Shown: positions 44,422 to 59,229 of the stretch, piece by piece
How the letters are laid out: every line of letters starts with the position of its first letter
How positions within the stretch are numbered: position 1 is the first letter of the stretch
Position numbers and translations under genes: made by a program
Notes under the pieces: generated by a model
Seen by the model: the letters and a program-made list of their open reading frames with translations, nothing else
Databases searched by the model: none
What the model was told of the DNA's origin: nothing
Source of the DNA: Rhynchosporium graminicola
Taxonomy: Eukaryota > Ascomycota > Leotiomycetes > Helotiales > Ploettnerulaceae
NCBI GenBank assembly: GCA_900074885.1
Contig: FJUW01000046.1
Coordinates: 231,408-295,407 of the forward strand
DNA: 64,000 bases
Direction: 5' to 3'

Positions 44422-47400
44422 TCATGAATTTCTCCCAGTCAACCCCGCCCCAAGAGCATCCCACCCACATCCACTCCATGGCGCAATCATAATCGCCTCC
44501 TGGGCACCCACCAACTTTCTTGTTCCCGCAAATGCCTTCGCCAAATCCTCTGCATCAAGTTCCCCTCTTGGCGGCACAGCTTTGAGAGCAGTCTTCAGCG
44601 CCATCTCCGCCGCATGGTCATCACTCTCAAACTGCGACAATCGAGTCCATCCATGCGGCTGATCCGGGTGCAGGAAAACATCGGTTTGAATCTCCATCAA
44701 GACTTGTTGATCTGGATCCTGGATTGACAGAGCTGCGATGGCACGAAGGAGCTCGCCTACTTGTGCTTGTTCTAAGGAGCTTATGGAGTGCGAAGTGCGT
44801 AGGTCTTGGAGAGTTGAGGATGCGGCTTCGAGACTATCGGTGTCGTTGTCGAGGAGGGCGATAGTGCCGAGTAAGAGGATGGATTGAACGTGCTCAGGCT
44901 CTTTTTCTACGGAGCTGAAGAGATGGTCTCGTGCTTGTTCGCGCGAGGAGTCGTCGCCTTTGGCCCAGAGGACTTGAGCGAGTAGACATACAGCGTCGGG
45001 ATTGCCGTTCGACTCTTCGAGAGCGGGGTTAAAGTATTGCAAGGCGGCTTCGGGCTCTTGGGAATAGTATTGTGCAAGACCAACTGTTAGGTGGGCGGAT
45101 AGGCGGCAGCGCTGGCGAGACTCGGCTGTGAGTTCGTTGCCGGCGTCTTCGGCGCTGAGCTGAAGGGCAATCTCGCCGTTCTCAATGGCTTCGGAATATA
45201 GGCCCGCGGATAGTTGAGATCGAGCTAAGTCGGCTTTAGTGAGTGCAAAGCGTGAAAGAGAGGCAGGCGATTCGGTGATTTCGTAATCTGCTTCAACGGT
45301 GGCACAGATCTTGGTCAGTGTTTCTAGAGCTGCGGAGATATTTTCTATGCGTTCCAGGAAGAGACCTGAGAGATGATGATACATGATATCTTTAGGATCC
45401 ATAGAATGCAATTGCTTTAGAGCAAACAAGGGCTGTACAAGATCTGTGATGCTGGAGCATGTCTTAGAGGCCAGTATTTTATCGAAAGTAGACTGAGAAT
45501 ACTGCTTCTTGGTGATAAGGGAGGAGGATTCCGAGATCTCCATAGCATGGGTAAAGAGGAGATTTGCCTCGTTGGTGTCGCCTGTCATAAGCAATGCCAG
45601 CAATCCTTGGCCGATCCACGCATGTGCAAAATCCGGGTCACTTGATTGAGCGCGAGTAAAAGCCTCATTAGCAAGCACGTAGTCGTTCTGCAGCAAGTAA
45701 AGTGTGCCCAGGTTTGTCCATGCCTGAGAGCTTCTCTCGTTGAGAAAGAGACTGCGAACGAAAGAATGTTGTGCGACTTGAGGATTTAGCTGGCTTGTGA
45801 CGACCCCGAGAGCATTCCAGAATTCTGAATTGCCAGCCTCGAGTTCGATAGCCCGTTTGAAACATCGGACTGCTGCTTTGAGGTATCTTGTACTTCGCTT
45901 CTTTATGCCCGCACACAAACAGACATGCCCTCGGTGTTCTGCCCACCCCAGATTGTAGTACGCTACGGCTTGGGCGTGAATGTCATGAGCCGATACGTGA
46001 ATGGCTCGCTTCTGGGCGAGTATCGAAGCATGCAGGCATCGCGTTAAATTCAAACCCTCAGTCTCTTCATCAGAATAAAGGCCATTAGCAAAAACGACAT
46101 CGACTCCGACTCCATCGATATCCGCGAATAGTGAATATGCGTCTTTCTCATCTCCTAATTGTAGAAGCTCCTTAATCTTCAAATGTGGGAAGGCAGAGAT
46201 GCGGCTCTGAATCCATGAGAATACTGAGGAAGCATCCCCCACCGCCCTCCAAAGATTGAATGCATCGTTCCTATTGGGCGCGAGACTGAGTGCTACATCA
46301 ATGGTCTCACATGCCCGTTCGGCAGCATAACCAAAGAACCCTTTATCAATACCATCCCAGGCACTCTCCACTAGCACTTCTATCAAGGCGATAGAAACCC
46401 CGAATTCAGTTGGCTTCTCATTGAGCACCGTCTTGTACCCTTCAATAGCATCATCATAATCGCCCAATTCGCGTTTTACATTTGCAAGCATGTGCTTTGC
46501 AAACCAGGTCTCTCCAGCCTTCGCTTGCTCGACTTCTTGCTCGAATTGCTCCGCATGCTGGAAAGCTTTCGTAGCCGCAATATATCGCCCAGAATTGTGG
46601 TAGCTCTCACCAAGGCCGACCCAAGAATGATAGTCGTTGGGCGTTATCCTTAGCGCAGATTGAAATGAGACGATGCTCTTGGCGTAGTCTTGCTTGTTCA
46701 GTTCCGCGACTCCCAAGGCAGCGAAAGGCCAGCTTATACCCTTCTTCTTAGAACCTGGCGACGGTCGTACCTTTCCGGAGACTACCACACGCTGTGCTAC
46801 GACTTCGACAAGTTCCCATTCTCCCGATTCTGCAAAAATCTTGGCAAGACGTTCGGCAGCTTCTACTTCTGATGGCGACAGTTCAAAAGCTTTCTGGAAA
46901 CACTTCCGGGCCCTCTTCTTGTCTCCAACATAGTCGGCGTAAAAGATACCTAGACTAGTGTATGCAGGTGCAAAGTTCAAGTTGCTTTTCAGAGCAGCCA
47001 GAAAATATGCATAAGCACCATTTCTGTCCTTCCGCGCTGCCTTTGTTGTGTTGATGTTCCACAAGCACATTCCAATACGATACTGTGTTTGAGCGAGTAG
47101 ATCTCGGTTGCGAGGATCTTTGCCGTTGATCGTCGCCAGGCACGCTTCCAGGTCATTCCTACCACTGTCAAAGTCGCCATTCAGAGCTTTCACCCACGCT
47201 GCCTCAGTCCTGACTCGTATATTTTTGGGGTCTCTTTGGAGGGCCCGTCCGAGGAAGTCGATAGCTGCTGGGTAATCTTCTTCCTCTTCATAGATCAGAC
47301 CTACACCAATCAAAGCGGGAGTGGACGTAGAGTTCCGTTCTAGGAGTCTATCAAACAGCGCCTTTGCTTCAGGATGGTTCTTTGGAGATTGATAGAAGAC

Positions 47401-48779
47401 CAAAGCTGTGCCGAGAAGAGCGGTCATTGCATCAGAAGAGTGATCAAATTTGATCCCGGTCCGATTTGACTCGTCGGCGATCAATCTTCGGCCGTTACGT
47501 GTGAGTTCCACTACACTTTCGTATTCTTCTAAGAACTGGTAGTATTCTCCCATGAGTCGGTGGGCGAGAATCGATTTCCCGGAATCTGAAATGCCATCAT
47601 GCATCAAGAGTAGGCGATCTTCACCAGACAGAAATCCGTCTAGTGCAACTCCCCCACCATCATCATCTTCGTCTTCGCTCTCGTCCGATGCTGTGGTTTC
47701 TGCCTTTTGTACTGGCGGTGGAGGAGGCGCGAAAGGAGATATTTCGCTGCTCATGTATCCTCGCAAGACTTGCGCGAGTCCGGCCGTTGGGAAGAACATG
47801 TAGTATTCCCGCAGAATGTTGACGTCCAAATCTCGAATGTTTTCCACATCGTTCCACTCGATCGTAATGTCCCAAGCAACCTTGAAGGGATGTTTGATGA
47901 TGACCATATCATTCGCTAGTTTCAATGCCTTTTGCCTTTTTTCAGTCTTTTCTTGGCCGGATGGTAGGACATTCAAAGCTTCGACACATCTCTGGACGAG
48001 CTTTTCTTCGTATTGCCGGCGGATATCATCGTCAGTACTCCAGTCGATGATGTTACTGTATAGCTCCTCCAAATCACTGTCCCTGAGGACTTCTCGTTTG
48101 ACTTCTGTCGTGACTTGTCCAATCTTTGCACCAAGTCTTGTTCTTCGTTCGCCAATTTCTTTGTTGATGCGTTCCTTTTCCTCGAATTCGGTGATCTGGG
48201 CCATGATCTGATATGTATGACTGGGGTGAGGAACTCTGCCCTCAAGGTAGTCATAGATTTGGCTGGTGGGAATAACCAATTCTTGAGCTTTCTTCTGCTG
48301 AAATCGCGTGCCCTGACTTTTGGCAAAAGCAAGAAATTTGTCCACCACATCTTGACATTTGTACTTGTCATCAGAATCTCGGTATATCTCAGCGAGGCTC
48401 AATGCTGCTGTTTGGTACTTTGATACTTTCTCCCCACTGCCCTTCTCGTACAGTTGTATCAGACCCTGCCATGCTTGCGGCTCGGAGGGTTTGATCTTGG
48501 TGGCAGCATCGTAAGCTTTCTCTGCATCCTCAAGCTTGCTTTGTTTGGCGAAGGCGAATCCGAGGAAGATTGATCTAGAAAAGAATTAGACATTTGCCCA
48601 TCGTAGAAAATCGACAGTACTAATCAAGAGTTGCCGGATTGGGCTTGTTATGCAACGTACGCCTGGTAGTTTTTGGGGTCAACAGCAAGTAGCTTTTGAG
48701 CTTCCTGCACAACATCATCATATTTCTGTGCCTTTACAGCTGCAGAAATAGCCTTCAACGCAGCCTTTGGGCCTAACAT
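44422..48779 (-). CDS. SKI3: Superkiller complex TPR scaffold SKI3
   Basis: Exons 48779-48661 and 48574-44422 (intron 86 bp); 1423 residues, close to the 1432 of yeast Ski3. Ski3 is the TPR scaffold of the Ski2-Ski3-Ski8 complex that feeds mRNA into the cytoplasmic exosome for 3'-5' decay. TPR units start at the N-terminus (MLGPKAALKAISAAVKAQKY, DPKNYQASIFLGFAFAK, KPSEPQAWQGLIQLYEKG). Further TPRs run through the middle (PALIGVGLIYEEEEDYPAAI, PAYTSLGIFYADYVG, YHSWVGLGESYHNSGRYIAA) and the C-terminal part (SEFWNALGVV, QAWTNLGTLYLLQNDYVLA, AHAWIGQGLLALL). The acidic insert SDESEDEDDD lies near residue 340. The C-terminal end WSGCGWDALGAGL is in family style. The gene is on the opposite strand to both neighbours. 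Confidence 0.92.
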
Positions 48780-49378
48780 GATCAAGTAGGTACTCCTCAG
48801 TCTGACATATTTGATTGAGCAAATGACTTTGGTCGATCGAGGATTCTAATGTTATGTTAGATGTATGCGGGCGACTTTTGTTATTCTTGTAAGTCTGCCC
48901 GCTTTCATATAAACATCTCAGCCTTGTCTAATCCTTGCAGTACGGCGAGGGGCAATCAATCGGTACCCGAGCCGAGCTCTGGTATAATAAACGAAAGCCC
49001 ATCGTGCCGGCCCATTTCCTGAATCTCGAATGCATGGCATCATGGTGCCACCACCTCCACATCCAACTTTGCAGACTTATTCTTATTCAGCATCATAGTA
49101 GCTATTGTACATTCAGATTGGCTAGACTTCCACGTAATTCAACTATACCCAAGCCTCTTTCCCATATTTTGCACAACCTGCAGTCATATTCTGTCCCACG
49201 CCATAAACAGCGGTGTTGCTCCTTCCACTGTGAATTGCTGCCCTTGGTATTGATACCAAGAAGAGGACAACAAGTGGACCTAGCAGCTCGAGCCCTCTCC
49301 AGAACCTCTGGTTTCGCACTTCTCCTGACCAGCAGAGCTGTTCGACGGCAAAGTCTTTTACTCCGATAGCTCCATAAC
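48780..49378. promoter_or_regulatory. Divergent promoter region SKI3/GH5
   Basis: 600 bp between two start codons on opposite strands. No specific element was recognised. Confidence 0.4.
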
Positions 49379-51771
49379 ATGGCTCCTCTTAGACTCACCA
49401 TCGAGAAAGGTCACTTCCAGGACGAACATGGAAGACAGGTAACACTTCGCGGGATCAACATGGCTGGGGATGCCAAGTATCCCAGCAGTCCACATCAGCC
49501 GTCTCATATTCCCATGGACTTCTTCGATGGAGATACAGTAAACTTCCGATCGCGACCGTTCCCTCTCGAAGATGCCCATCTACATTTCTCCCGACTAAAG
49601 CGCTGGGGCTACAATACCATACGATACGTCTTTACCTGGGAAGCAATCGAGGCGGCAGGGCCTGGGATATATGATGAAGAGTGGATTCAGCATACCATTG
49701 AAGTTTTGCGACTGGGAAGGAGTTACGGGTTTTACATTTTCATGGATCCGCATCAGGACGTTGTATGTTGGGCTCTTAGCTAAGTGCGGAACTTGCTAAT
49801 CATTACAGTGGTCGAGATTCTCAGGAGGCTCTGGAGCTCCTATGTGGACGTTGTATGCTTGTGGACTAAATCCTCAAAGCTTCGCTGCAACAGAAGCTGC
49901 TCTGGTACACAATACATATCCAGAACCCGAAAAGTTTCCCAAAATGATCTGGTCCACGAATTACACACGACTGGTTTGTCAGGTCATGTTCACCCTTTTC
50001 TTTGCGGGCAGAGACTTCGCCCCAAAGTGTATTATCGATGGCAAGAATATCCAGGACTTCTTGCAAGGCCACTTTATTGGTGCTCTGGCCCATCTAGCTA
50101 AGCGGATACACGAAGCTGGCGACTTGGAAGACGATATTGTCATCGGATGGGAAAGCATGAACGAGCCAAATCGTGGACTGGTGGGCTGGCAAGACCTCAC
50201 CGTAATTCCAAGCGAACAAAAGTTACAGAAAGGCACATCACCAACCGCTTGGCAAGCGATATTGACCGGATCTGGAAGGGCATGCGAGATAGATACCTGG
50301 GACTTTGGAGGCATGGGCCCTTTCAAATCCGGAAGAGTCCTAGTAGATCCTCAGGGTGAAAGTGCTTGGCTTCCAGCAGATTATGATGAGTCTAGATACT
50401 CGTACAAACGAGATCCTGGTTGGAAGCTTGGAGAGTGTATCTGGGCCCAACACGGAGTTTGGGATCCAAGTACAGATACCATTCTGAAGAAGGATTATTT
50501 CAAAAAGAACGCTAAAGGAGAGGTTCTCGACTATGAAATGTTCACCAATACGTATTTCATGGATTATTATAGGGCAAACCGAGATGCGATTCGGAACCAT
50601 CACAAAGATTGTATCATGTTTTGCCAGCCTCCAGTCTTGGAAATTCCACCTTCCATCAAAGGCACTCCAGATGACGACCCGAAATTGGTTTATGCACCGC
50701 ATTATTATGATGGTCTGACTTTGATGACCAAGAAGTGGAATCGCTACTGGAACGTTGATGTTTTTGGCGTTTTACGTGGGAGATACATGAGTCCAGCTTT
50801 TGCTGTAAAGATTGGAGAGACCGCGATTCGCAATAGTTTCAAGGACCAACTCATTGCAATTAGGAAGGAAGGACTGGATTACATGGGCAACCATCCTTGT
50901 GTTCTGACCGAATTTGGCATTCCGTACGATATGGACGACAAATATGCCTACAAGACTGGGGATTACTCAAGCCAATCTGGAGCCATGGATGCAAACCACT
51001 ATGCGGTTGAAGGCAGTTCGATGGCAGGGTATACTCTATGGCTGTACATGTGCGAGGTGAGTTCTACTTCAAGGACACAACAAATCCAAGCTTCTGACAA
51101 TTCGCTAGAACAAACATCAACTGGGCGATCAATGGAATGGGGAAGACCTGTCAATATTCTCTCTAGACGACCAGCCTCTCCCACTTTCCCCACTTCCCCC
51201 CTCACCATCCAGTGCCTCGACAACAAGCCTAGTCCAAAAAGCTGGTCCCATATCCAAGAAAGCATTTTCCGACGAATCAGCCGTCAATCCGGGAAACCTC
51301 AAAGACAACCTCAAGACCCCCTCCATCTCCTCGGAAGCGCGCGCCAGCGACGCCCCCCCCGAACTCACAACCGCACCCGGCTACCGCGCAGCAGAAGCCT
51401 ACGTCCGGCCCTCTCCCATCTCCACAGTCGGCAAGATCGTCAAATCCGGCTTCGATCTGCGAAATTGCATTTTCACATTTACCTTGAACGCGCATAAACC
51501 ATGCGCGGGAGAGAAACCTACAGAGATGTTCCTGCCGGAATATCATTTCCCGAAGGATAAGTGCGAGATTGTCGTCACCGCTGGCAAATGGACCATCACT
51601 ACTGACGATGAAGACGGCGGCATGATTCAGAAGTTGAGGTGGTGGCATGTAGAGGGCGAGCATAGTATTAAAGTTACGGGTGTTCAGCGGAGACAGAATA
51701 TGGCGCTGGGGAGGGAGGAGGAGGAGGGGTACCTGGATCAGTGTCAGCAGAGCAGATGCTCGGTAATGTAG
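49379..51771 (+). CDS. GH5 endoglycoceramidase-like glucosidase (EGCrP/Egh1 type)
   Basis: Exons 49379-49762, 49809-51056 and 51109-51771; 764 residues. GH5_12 enzymes of this type hydrolyse glucosylceramide or ergosteryl beta-glucoside inside fungal cells. The N-terminus reads LRGINMAGDAKYPSSPHQPS. The barrel shows RYVFTWEAIEAAGPGIYDE, MDPHQDVWSRFSGGSGAP, the acid/base Glu in GWESMNEPN (about 247), APHYYDGLTLMTKKWN, and the nucleophile Glu in VLTEFGIPYD (about 496). A C-terminal beta-type domain (from about 650, NCIFTFTLNAHKP to KVTGVQRRQ) follows a Ser/Pro-rich linker. There is no signal peptide, in line with intracellular members. Which glycolipid it prefers cannot be told from sequence. 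Confidence 0.88.
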
Positions 51772-53893
51772 ATGATGAACTTACGATAGGAAACCAACAG
51801 CGAGTGGTCGCAACGGTCAAAAATGGTCAGAAGCTGTGCGCGGGTCGAGTTCTAAGAAGTCCTTGCACAGAACGTTCTATTGAGCGGTTTCTTGGATCCA
51901 ATAATCAGTGTAAATATTTGAATGGAACAGCGTTTTCGTGGAATGTGTATCGCTGAAATTCTATACATAATGGAATTGATTGAATATTCTAGTCCCGCAA
52001 AAACCGTCCAGTATTTCTGGTCAGCTATCAGTGAACTTTACAAGAATGCCACGCAACATCAACTCAATAATCACGTCTTCAGCCCAGCGGGAGCTTAGGA
52101 ACATCCTCTAAGAGAACCTTTCCACCAGAATTACCAGGGAGTAAGAAAACCCTCCAAAACCCGACTTATAACCTCGAAACATGCACGAGGATGGGAGAAT
52201 TGGTACTTCGCTATCCGGAAGAAAGATATCCTGCAAACATGTGTGTATAGTGGAATGATTCAGATGCAAAGAAAATCCCAAGGTCCGTCCGTGCTAGTTG
52301 GTCAGATTGTCTCGAATCATGGATTACTTGTCTTCTACAAAGAAACTCATACCTACCTTACCATTCCGAAGTACTAGTAGTGATCCAGAAACTCTTCACA
52401 ACTCAAAGCTTCTTTACAGATTTTAGAACAGCCATCTCGGAATCTCAATCAATAGCTTGGGTGACTGCCATTTGTGGTGTTCATTCGCTCGATGGATCGG
52501 GGTATTACTTGCTGACACTGTAGGGTACTGAATCCTCGAATATCTTGTGTTATCTCATCCTCAATGACCGTGGAAGGGCTCAGCGAGCACGGCCGCTCAC
52601 TCACTTTCTTTCGCTCTTCGCTAGAAGTGCCCTATGAGGTGTACTTCTGTACATGATTCCACAGCTCGGCATGTCTCTGTACCCTATGGGAGGTCCTGAG
52701 AAATCACGAGCCTCACTCGTGATTACTCGTGATTTGCTAGACGCAAATCACTGCTACTAGTATCACGACACGACTCTGTACTCACACTTGCAAGAATCGA
52801 CCGTATCGGATCGCGGGAAGCAAGAGCCTTCGTTTGGGAGGTGTTTGACTACTGTTTTTGGAATGGAGAAGGAGGATCCTGGTTCGTTGGCAAACTTGGT
52901 AACGGAAGGTCGAAGCGGTTGATTGAGGATAGACCCTGGCCGGGATGGTATAGTTAGGTAGCTATGGGGGTTGTGGTATAGCTCGCGAATGAACAGCGGA
53001 AGACTTCGTGGCCCGGGCGAGTGGGTTCGAGGTTCTTTTTTGGAGGCCTGTGAGTTAGATGACTGAGGTAGTGATAGGAGCTTGAGCGGTGAAGCAAATG
53101 ATAAATAAAATTAACAAGCTTGAGCGTCGAGCCAGTGCTACTTGATTTTGATTTTGCTACTCGAGAGCGAGGAGTAGGAGCAAACTGTAGATAGCTGTTC
53201 TGGTTCGAAATAGTAGGTTTCTGGCCGGTGATGGCAGATGCGCCAGGAGTTGATAAAAGGCTACCTTGCCTTACCTTGATCTCGCTTGTAGTCTGATTTA
53301 AGGCTGGTTGGAGAGAAGTCTAAATATGTAATTCATCTAGAAGTTGACGTAGTCGGCAGGCGTAGCAAGTAGCCAGGTACCACACGCCGAACAAAGGGTC
53401 AGCCTTGTACCAGCCGTCATGTCATCTAAGGAACGGTGATAGCAATAATCCGGCGTAATATCTGCCATCACACCGCACCATAGTCGCCAGTCGTGAAACG
53501 CTTTCGTTGATAGGTACGTCCAATATGAAACAAGCGCTGTTGGTAGTCAGAAGCTATCCCCGGTGCCTTGAAATGAAGTTGGTGGTTGCTGTTGTTATAT
53601 TTGTGTTTATGTCGCACTGGTCACATCCGGTTGGTGATAAGTGGCAGCGCTGCGCTGGCGCTTAGAGAAGAGGCCAAATAGAGCGGCCAAGGCAGCGGGA
53701 CCGACCATGATCCCTCCCAGTCGCTAGCTAACAGCGCTCGCCCCTCCTCATGGATGATAGCTCGAGGGGTACTTATAATCTGATACGCTGATTCGACATG
53801 GCTGTGAAGCCATACATTTCCTCCCAGCAGCAGGCCAGCCAGTCATAGTTCTTTGTCTATGCTCTATCCCTATCCTCAAGCACCGTCAAAGGA

Positions 53894-53992
53894 GAGACGA
53901 GACCAGACGAGACCAGACGAGACGAGACTGACAAGGGCAAAAGGTGGGAAGCCAAAGGCAGAGGAGGGGAGGACAGGACAGGACAGGACAGG
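53894..53992. repeat. Clustered GACGAGACCA and GGACA microsatellites
   Basis: Two short arrays 40 bp apart: three imperfect GACGAGACCA units and four to five GGACA units. Confidence 0.8.
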
Positions 53993-54165
53993 AATGGTCT
54001 GCAGTCCGCAGCGACCCCTCCTAGCCCTCCTCAAAGTGCTCCCTCCACTTCCCTTAGGTTCCCTTCCCCAAGGCCCATACGTACCTACTCACTACTACCC
54101 CGAGCCAGCCAGCCACCCACCTAGACTAGACCCTGACCAACGACTCGCAGTTGCAGTCTGACCTC

Positions 54166-54169
54166 TGAC

Positions 54170-54201
<32 letters not shown>

Positions 54202-54202
54202 C
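54166..54202. repeat. CT dinucleotide microsatellite
   Basis: CT-rich run with about 12 uninterrupted CT units, then CCACAG. It could act as a polypyrimidine tract of a leader intron or as a GAGA-type promoter element. Confidence 0.75.
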
Positions 54203-55272
54203 ACAGCAAAGAGACTAACCAGGAGACCAGCCGGACGAAGTACCATTGTCACCTCTGTGCACAGAGCTGTTTCTGCACTCCTCGATCCTCCTGTCTTCAA
54301 GACCACATCCATATCCACCTCCTATTTCGTCGACATCTTTCTATACAATCTGCCACTCTTTCTCAACCTGCAGCTGGGTATTGTTTGATTCTCGCGCACT
54401 CCTACCGCAACGAACGGCTTGTACAAGTAAACAATCCTTGTAGCGGGGCATCGACTCGAGGTCAGGCGGGAACAGCAGATAGTTGGGTATTAAGGTACAG
54501 AACGCACCCCTCGAGCATATCATTCGCGAGATCACTTCTATATCTGCTGTATGTACGGTCTGCGACGGTGAACTAGACCTTCTGGAAGCTCGTGTTTCGA
54601 GTTTGAAAAGAGACAAAGTGACTGAGACATACTATAACACAGGAGACGAGAAAAGAGAGGAGCACTTGCTGATGTCCATTGATATTCTAGAAGTGCATCA
54701 TATACACTTGGCGCAGACGAATATATCCCCTGAAAACTTCGAGTTGAATTGGAAAGGGTGCGACATTGGCATATTCGTGGCAGGGCCGAGCGCAGATTCG
54801 AATACTATACCATCAGTCACCCAAGACAGGCGTTGAGCAAAGTACTGTACGTTACCGAATTGGCAACCACGAGTCGATACCCCAAGAAATTAAATATCGA
54901 ATCCAGACAAAAGTCGGATGATTTTAAAATTGCCTTACTGATTTGAGTCAGGCCAAATCAGCAGGTCCCTGGGAAAGTGGAGGGTTTATTTAAATTTACA
55001 AACATCCATCCATCTTACGCTCGAGGTCTTGATTGAAAGACAACACTCCGAGACCACACCTCGTCAACTTTCATTCATCTACAAGGTCTCTGACAAACGA
55101 TCAACAAAGGAGTCTTCGCCTCCTCTTCACCTTTACATCTGCCAAGTAGAACCACAGCTATTCCAGAACCACTCGTTCCCAACAAATACACTTTCTGCAT
55201 CTGCAACTCCAACAAGAACCGAAGTCAATCAAGAACAACGTTTGCTTGCTCGAGTAATTCTTCTCCAACAAG

Positions 55273-56643
<1,371 letters not shown>

Positions 56644-58008
56644 GTTACACAAAACTTTTCGCTCGCGTATTTCCATTTAAACGCAATGTCAGAAATACCC
56701 TCAAGGACATGCCTTGCTGACGGATCCTTGCTATCTCGATTGGAAACTGACCGACATATGTTCAATCCGATCTCCTAATACTGCGAAAACCCCTTGCTCA
56801 ATTTGGCTGTGTGACGACCATGATACGATAACACACACTCCTCTCTGCTACTATTGTTTGTATCGTCGAAATTTTACAGGATGGAAAATGGGTAGCTTGG
56901 GAATCTCATTTTGAACGAAGGTGGAAAATAGTGTCGGGGAACCATCAGGCACGGCTTTGTTCAGTCACCGAAAATTTGAGTAGGAAAGGAAATCTGCAAA
57001 TCTTTGCGTAACCTCGCCTCTGTCCGCTCATGTTTAGAGGTTTGGGAAACTGGTGGTTCCCGATCTCCAGGAACTTCTTTGTCTCATCACGCTCCCGTCG
57101 CTTCTTCATTTTTCCTCTGTTACTGTTCTTTCCCTCTTGTTTGCGCAATTGAACATATGGATAGGTACGATGCGTACCTATAAAATGTTCTGTCAGGATG
57201 GAAATGTTAGACTTCAACGAACGAAAGTTGGGATGAAAATTGAGATCTGGTCTAGTCTCTGGATGAGTAGATAATCGGATCGTTTGTTTGAGATTGGGAC
57301 ACTAGGTAGATATAACAGCGGGAAAAACTAGTGCGCTACCTTCTTGCTTCTGTTGCGAATCGTACTAGAGCTAGCTGATTCGTTTGATTATAAAGACAAA
57401 AAGAGAAACATAATTGTTATTTGCATCGCCACACTTCTCATATCCTCACGCATGATGCTGACTTCGTCTAACACTTCGCAATTTAAGCCTCTAGTATCCT
57501 GTTCACGACTGCCCAAATTTTATCACTCTTCGGACTTGACAATTGCTTGCATATCTACCTCGTTCCTTTTGCGGATAGCTGCTAGACGCGACGCAGCCAG
57601 CACAAATAGAAGCGCGTCCGTGTCTGCCTTTTTTGAGCTCGGCAATGCGCAGCGGGAACTCTAATAGAGCGGTACGAAGTCCTTACTACAGTATTCCTGA
57701 TCGCTGGGGTATCCCTCGGGAGTGGATTGACTAGACCAAGTATGATTCGCGGCTGCATGAGGATAGTAGTTTCCTACGTCCGCTGCGGTGACCATTTAGG
57801 TTAGGATTGATCCTGTGGTTAGTAGCTACCAGTTTACACAAAGTCGAGGATACTTTTGGCGATGTTCAAATCATGATGTTCATACGTCACCATCAAATGC
57901 TAGGACATTAATAGAGAAGCAAAATCGTCAATTCATGGGTATCTAGGAACTCCAAAACGCCTCACCACACACCTGCCATCCGTCCTTCCATCCATTGCAG
58001 TCAACCCT
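56644..58008. other. Convergent intergenic region MAP kinase/RMI1
   Basis: 1.36 kb. No gene was seen; the open frames at 56945-57664 lack features. It holds the 3' untranslated parts of both neighbours. Confidence 0.5.
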
Positions 58009-58776
58009 CTAACCCTCCACTCCCCTCTCCTCAACAACCTCCTTCCTCAACCTCTCCTCCCTCCCTCCTCTCCAAGCCTTATCCATCCCCTCAATCTTCC
58101 CTCCCAGCACAACCACCTTACCAGGCTGTAACAAAACCATCCCCCTCGCAACCTTGACCCCCCTCTTCAACAAAAGCTTGCACCCGATGCCCATACCTGG
58201 CGGCATCATGATCCTCTCCACCTTCCTAACCTCAAATCCCCAAACCACGACTCCCTTCCAATCCTGCAGCAACAACTTGAACGGTCCCTTGGAGCCTTTA
58301 TCTCCCGAAGTATTCCGAGCTTGTCCATTCGGAAGGACCTGCGTACTCGTACTCGACGCATCCTGATCCTGCTCCACAGGCACAACCCTGATGATCTCTC
58401 GTCCCTTCATACTTTCTCCTTTCCTCTGCGCCTCCAGACTCTCGATCTGTTCCCATTTCCCGCGTCCCAGATCCAGGATATCGACGACTTGGACGAAGAT
58501 GTCTTGGTCTAGGACGCGCTCTTGGATGCGGACCTCTGAGATGTTGGTGGGGAAGGAGGGCGTGCTGGGGATGAGTATTGAGGGGCTGGATGGGGTGGAT
58601 GTTATGGAGGCGCTGAGGAGTCGGTGTTTCGCTGTTGCTGTTAGGGCTGCGAGGGGGGGTGGGGGACGGTGGGAGGAGGGGGTGAGGATTGGATTGAGGA
58701 AGAGAGAGGTAGGTGTTGGGAGGGAGAGGGCGGTTAGGGATGAGATGAGGAGAGGGAGGGTTGGGGGTTGTGCCAT
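58009..58776 (-). CDS. RMI1: RecQ-mediated genome instability protein RMI1
   Basis: Single exon; 255 residues. Rmi1 joins Sgs1/BLM helicase and Top3 to dissolve double Holliday junctions. The OB-fold core is visible in family order: VFVQ-type strand (QDIFVQVVDILDLGRGKWEQ), IESLEAQRKGE, GREIIRVVPVE, GPFKLLLQDWKG, VVVWGFEVRKV, and KLLLKRGVKVARGMVLLQPG followed by VVLGGKIEGMDKAW. The N-terminus is Pro/Ser-rich. Its start faces VPS51 across 450 bp. The assignment rests on this ordered set of motifs. Confidence 0.85.
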   Translation of the reverse strand: MAQPPTLPLLISSLTALSLPTPTSLFLNPILTPSSHRPPPPLAALTATAKHRLLSASITSTPSSPSILIPSTPSFPTNISEVRIQERVLDQDIFVQVVDILDLGRGKWEQIESLEAQRKGESMKGREIIRVVPVEQDQDASSTSTQVLPNGQARNTSGDKGSKGPFKLLLQDWKGVVVWGFEVRKVERIMMPPGMGIGCKLLLKRGVKVARGMVLLQPGKVVVLGGKIEGMDKAWRGGREERLRKEVVEERGVEG

Positions 58777-59229
58777 TTTGGTGGTGTTGTTGTGTTGTGT
58801 TTTTAGGTGGTGTTGATACTGTAGGTAGGTATTTATTCAAGTTGCAGCCTCGCTTCACAGCCTTGCCAGATCTTCACGAAACGAGAGTAGAGCTCCCTCT
58901 ACGTCGTTCTGCAAAGTCGCAAAATGACAATAGGACAATCGTCCTATCGCATTTAAATAATATTCAAAATTTGCCAATAACACTATGCGACATTACGCAA
59001 GAACCAATTTTAAAGTCACAGAATTATCGCGGCACTTTACTTGCTTGACAGCCTTGAACCCAAAATTCCTGCAACTCACCTGCACAGCCTCGCTAAGTCA
59101 ACAACCTCGTTCCTGGACCTCGCTCTCCGGACATACACCTATTCTCTAAAACAGACACAACATTCTTCTCCCGCCTACTCAGCCAGATCGACTCTCTCCA
59201 ACAAACTGAGCGTGAAACAAAAACCCATC
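58777..59229. promoter_or_regulatory. Divergent promoter region RMI1/VPS51
   Basis: 450 bp between two start codons facing away from each other. No specific site was recognised. Confidence 0.4.

Larger units (their letters stand above)
51772..55272. other. Long intergenic region upstream of the MAP kinase
   Basis: 3.5 kb without a convincing gene. The 100-codon frame at 54483-54836 begins with a non-ATG codon and lacks domains. Simple repeats are GACGAGACCA units (53894-53929), GGACA units (53970-53992) and a CT run (54166-54202). The last 300 bp are CA-rich, like a long 5' leader. A long regulated promoter or leader introns of the MAP kinase are possible. Confidence 0.5.

Noticed and set aside
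54483..54836. 117-codon frame upstream of the MAP kinase
   Set aside because: It starts at a non-ATG codon, has no domain and no splice support.
58298..58858. 186-codon frame overlapping RMI1
   Set aside because: Same strand, different frame; Pro/His-rich composition arises from the Pro/Ser-coding RMI1 sequence.
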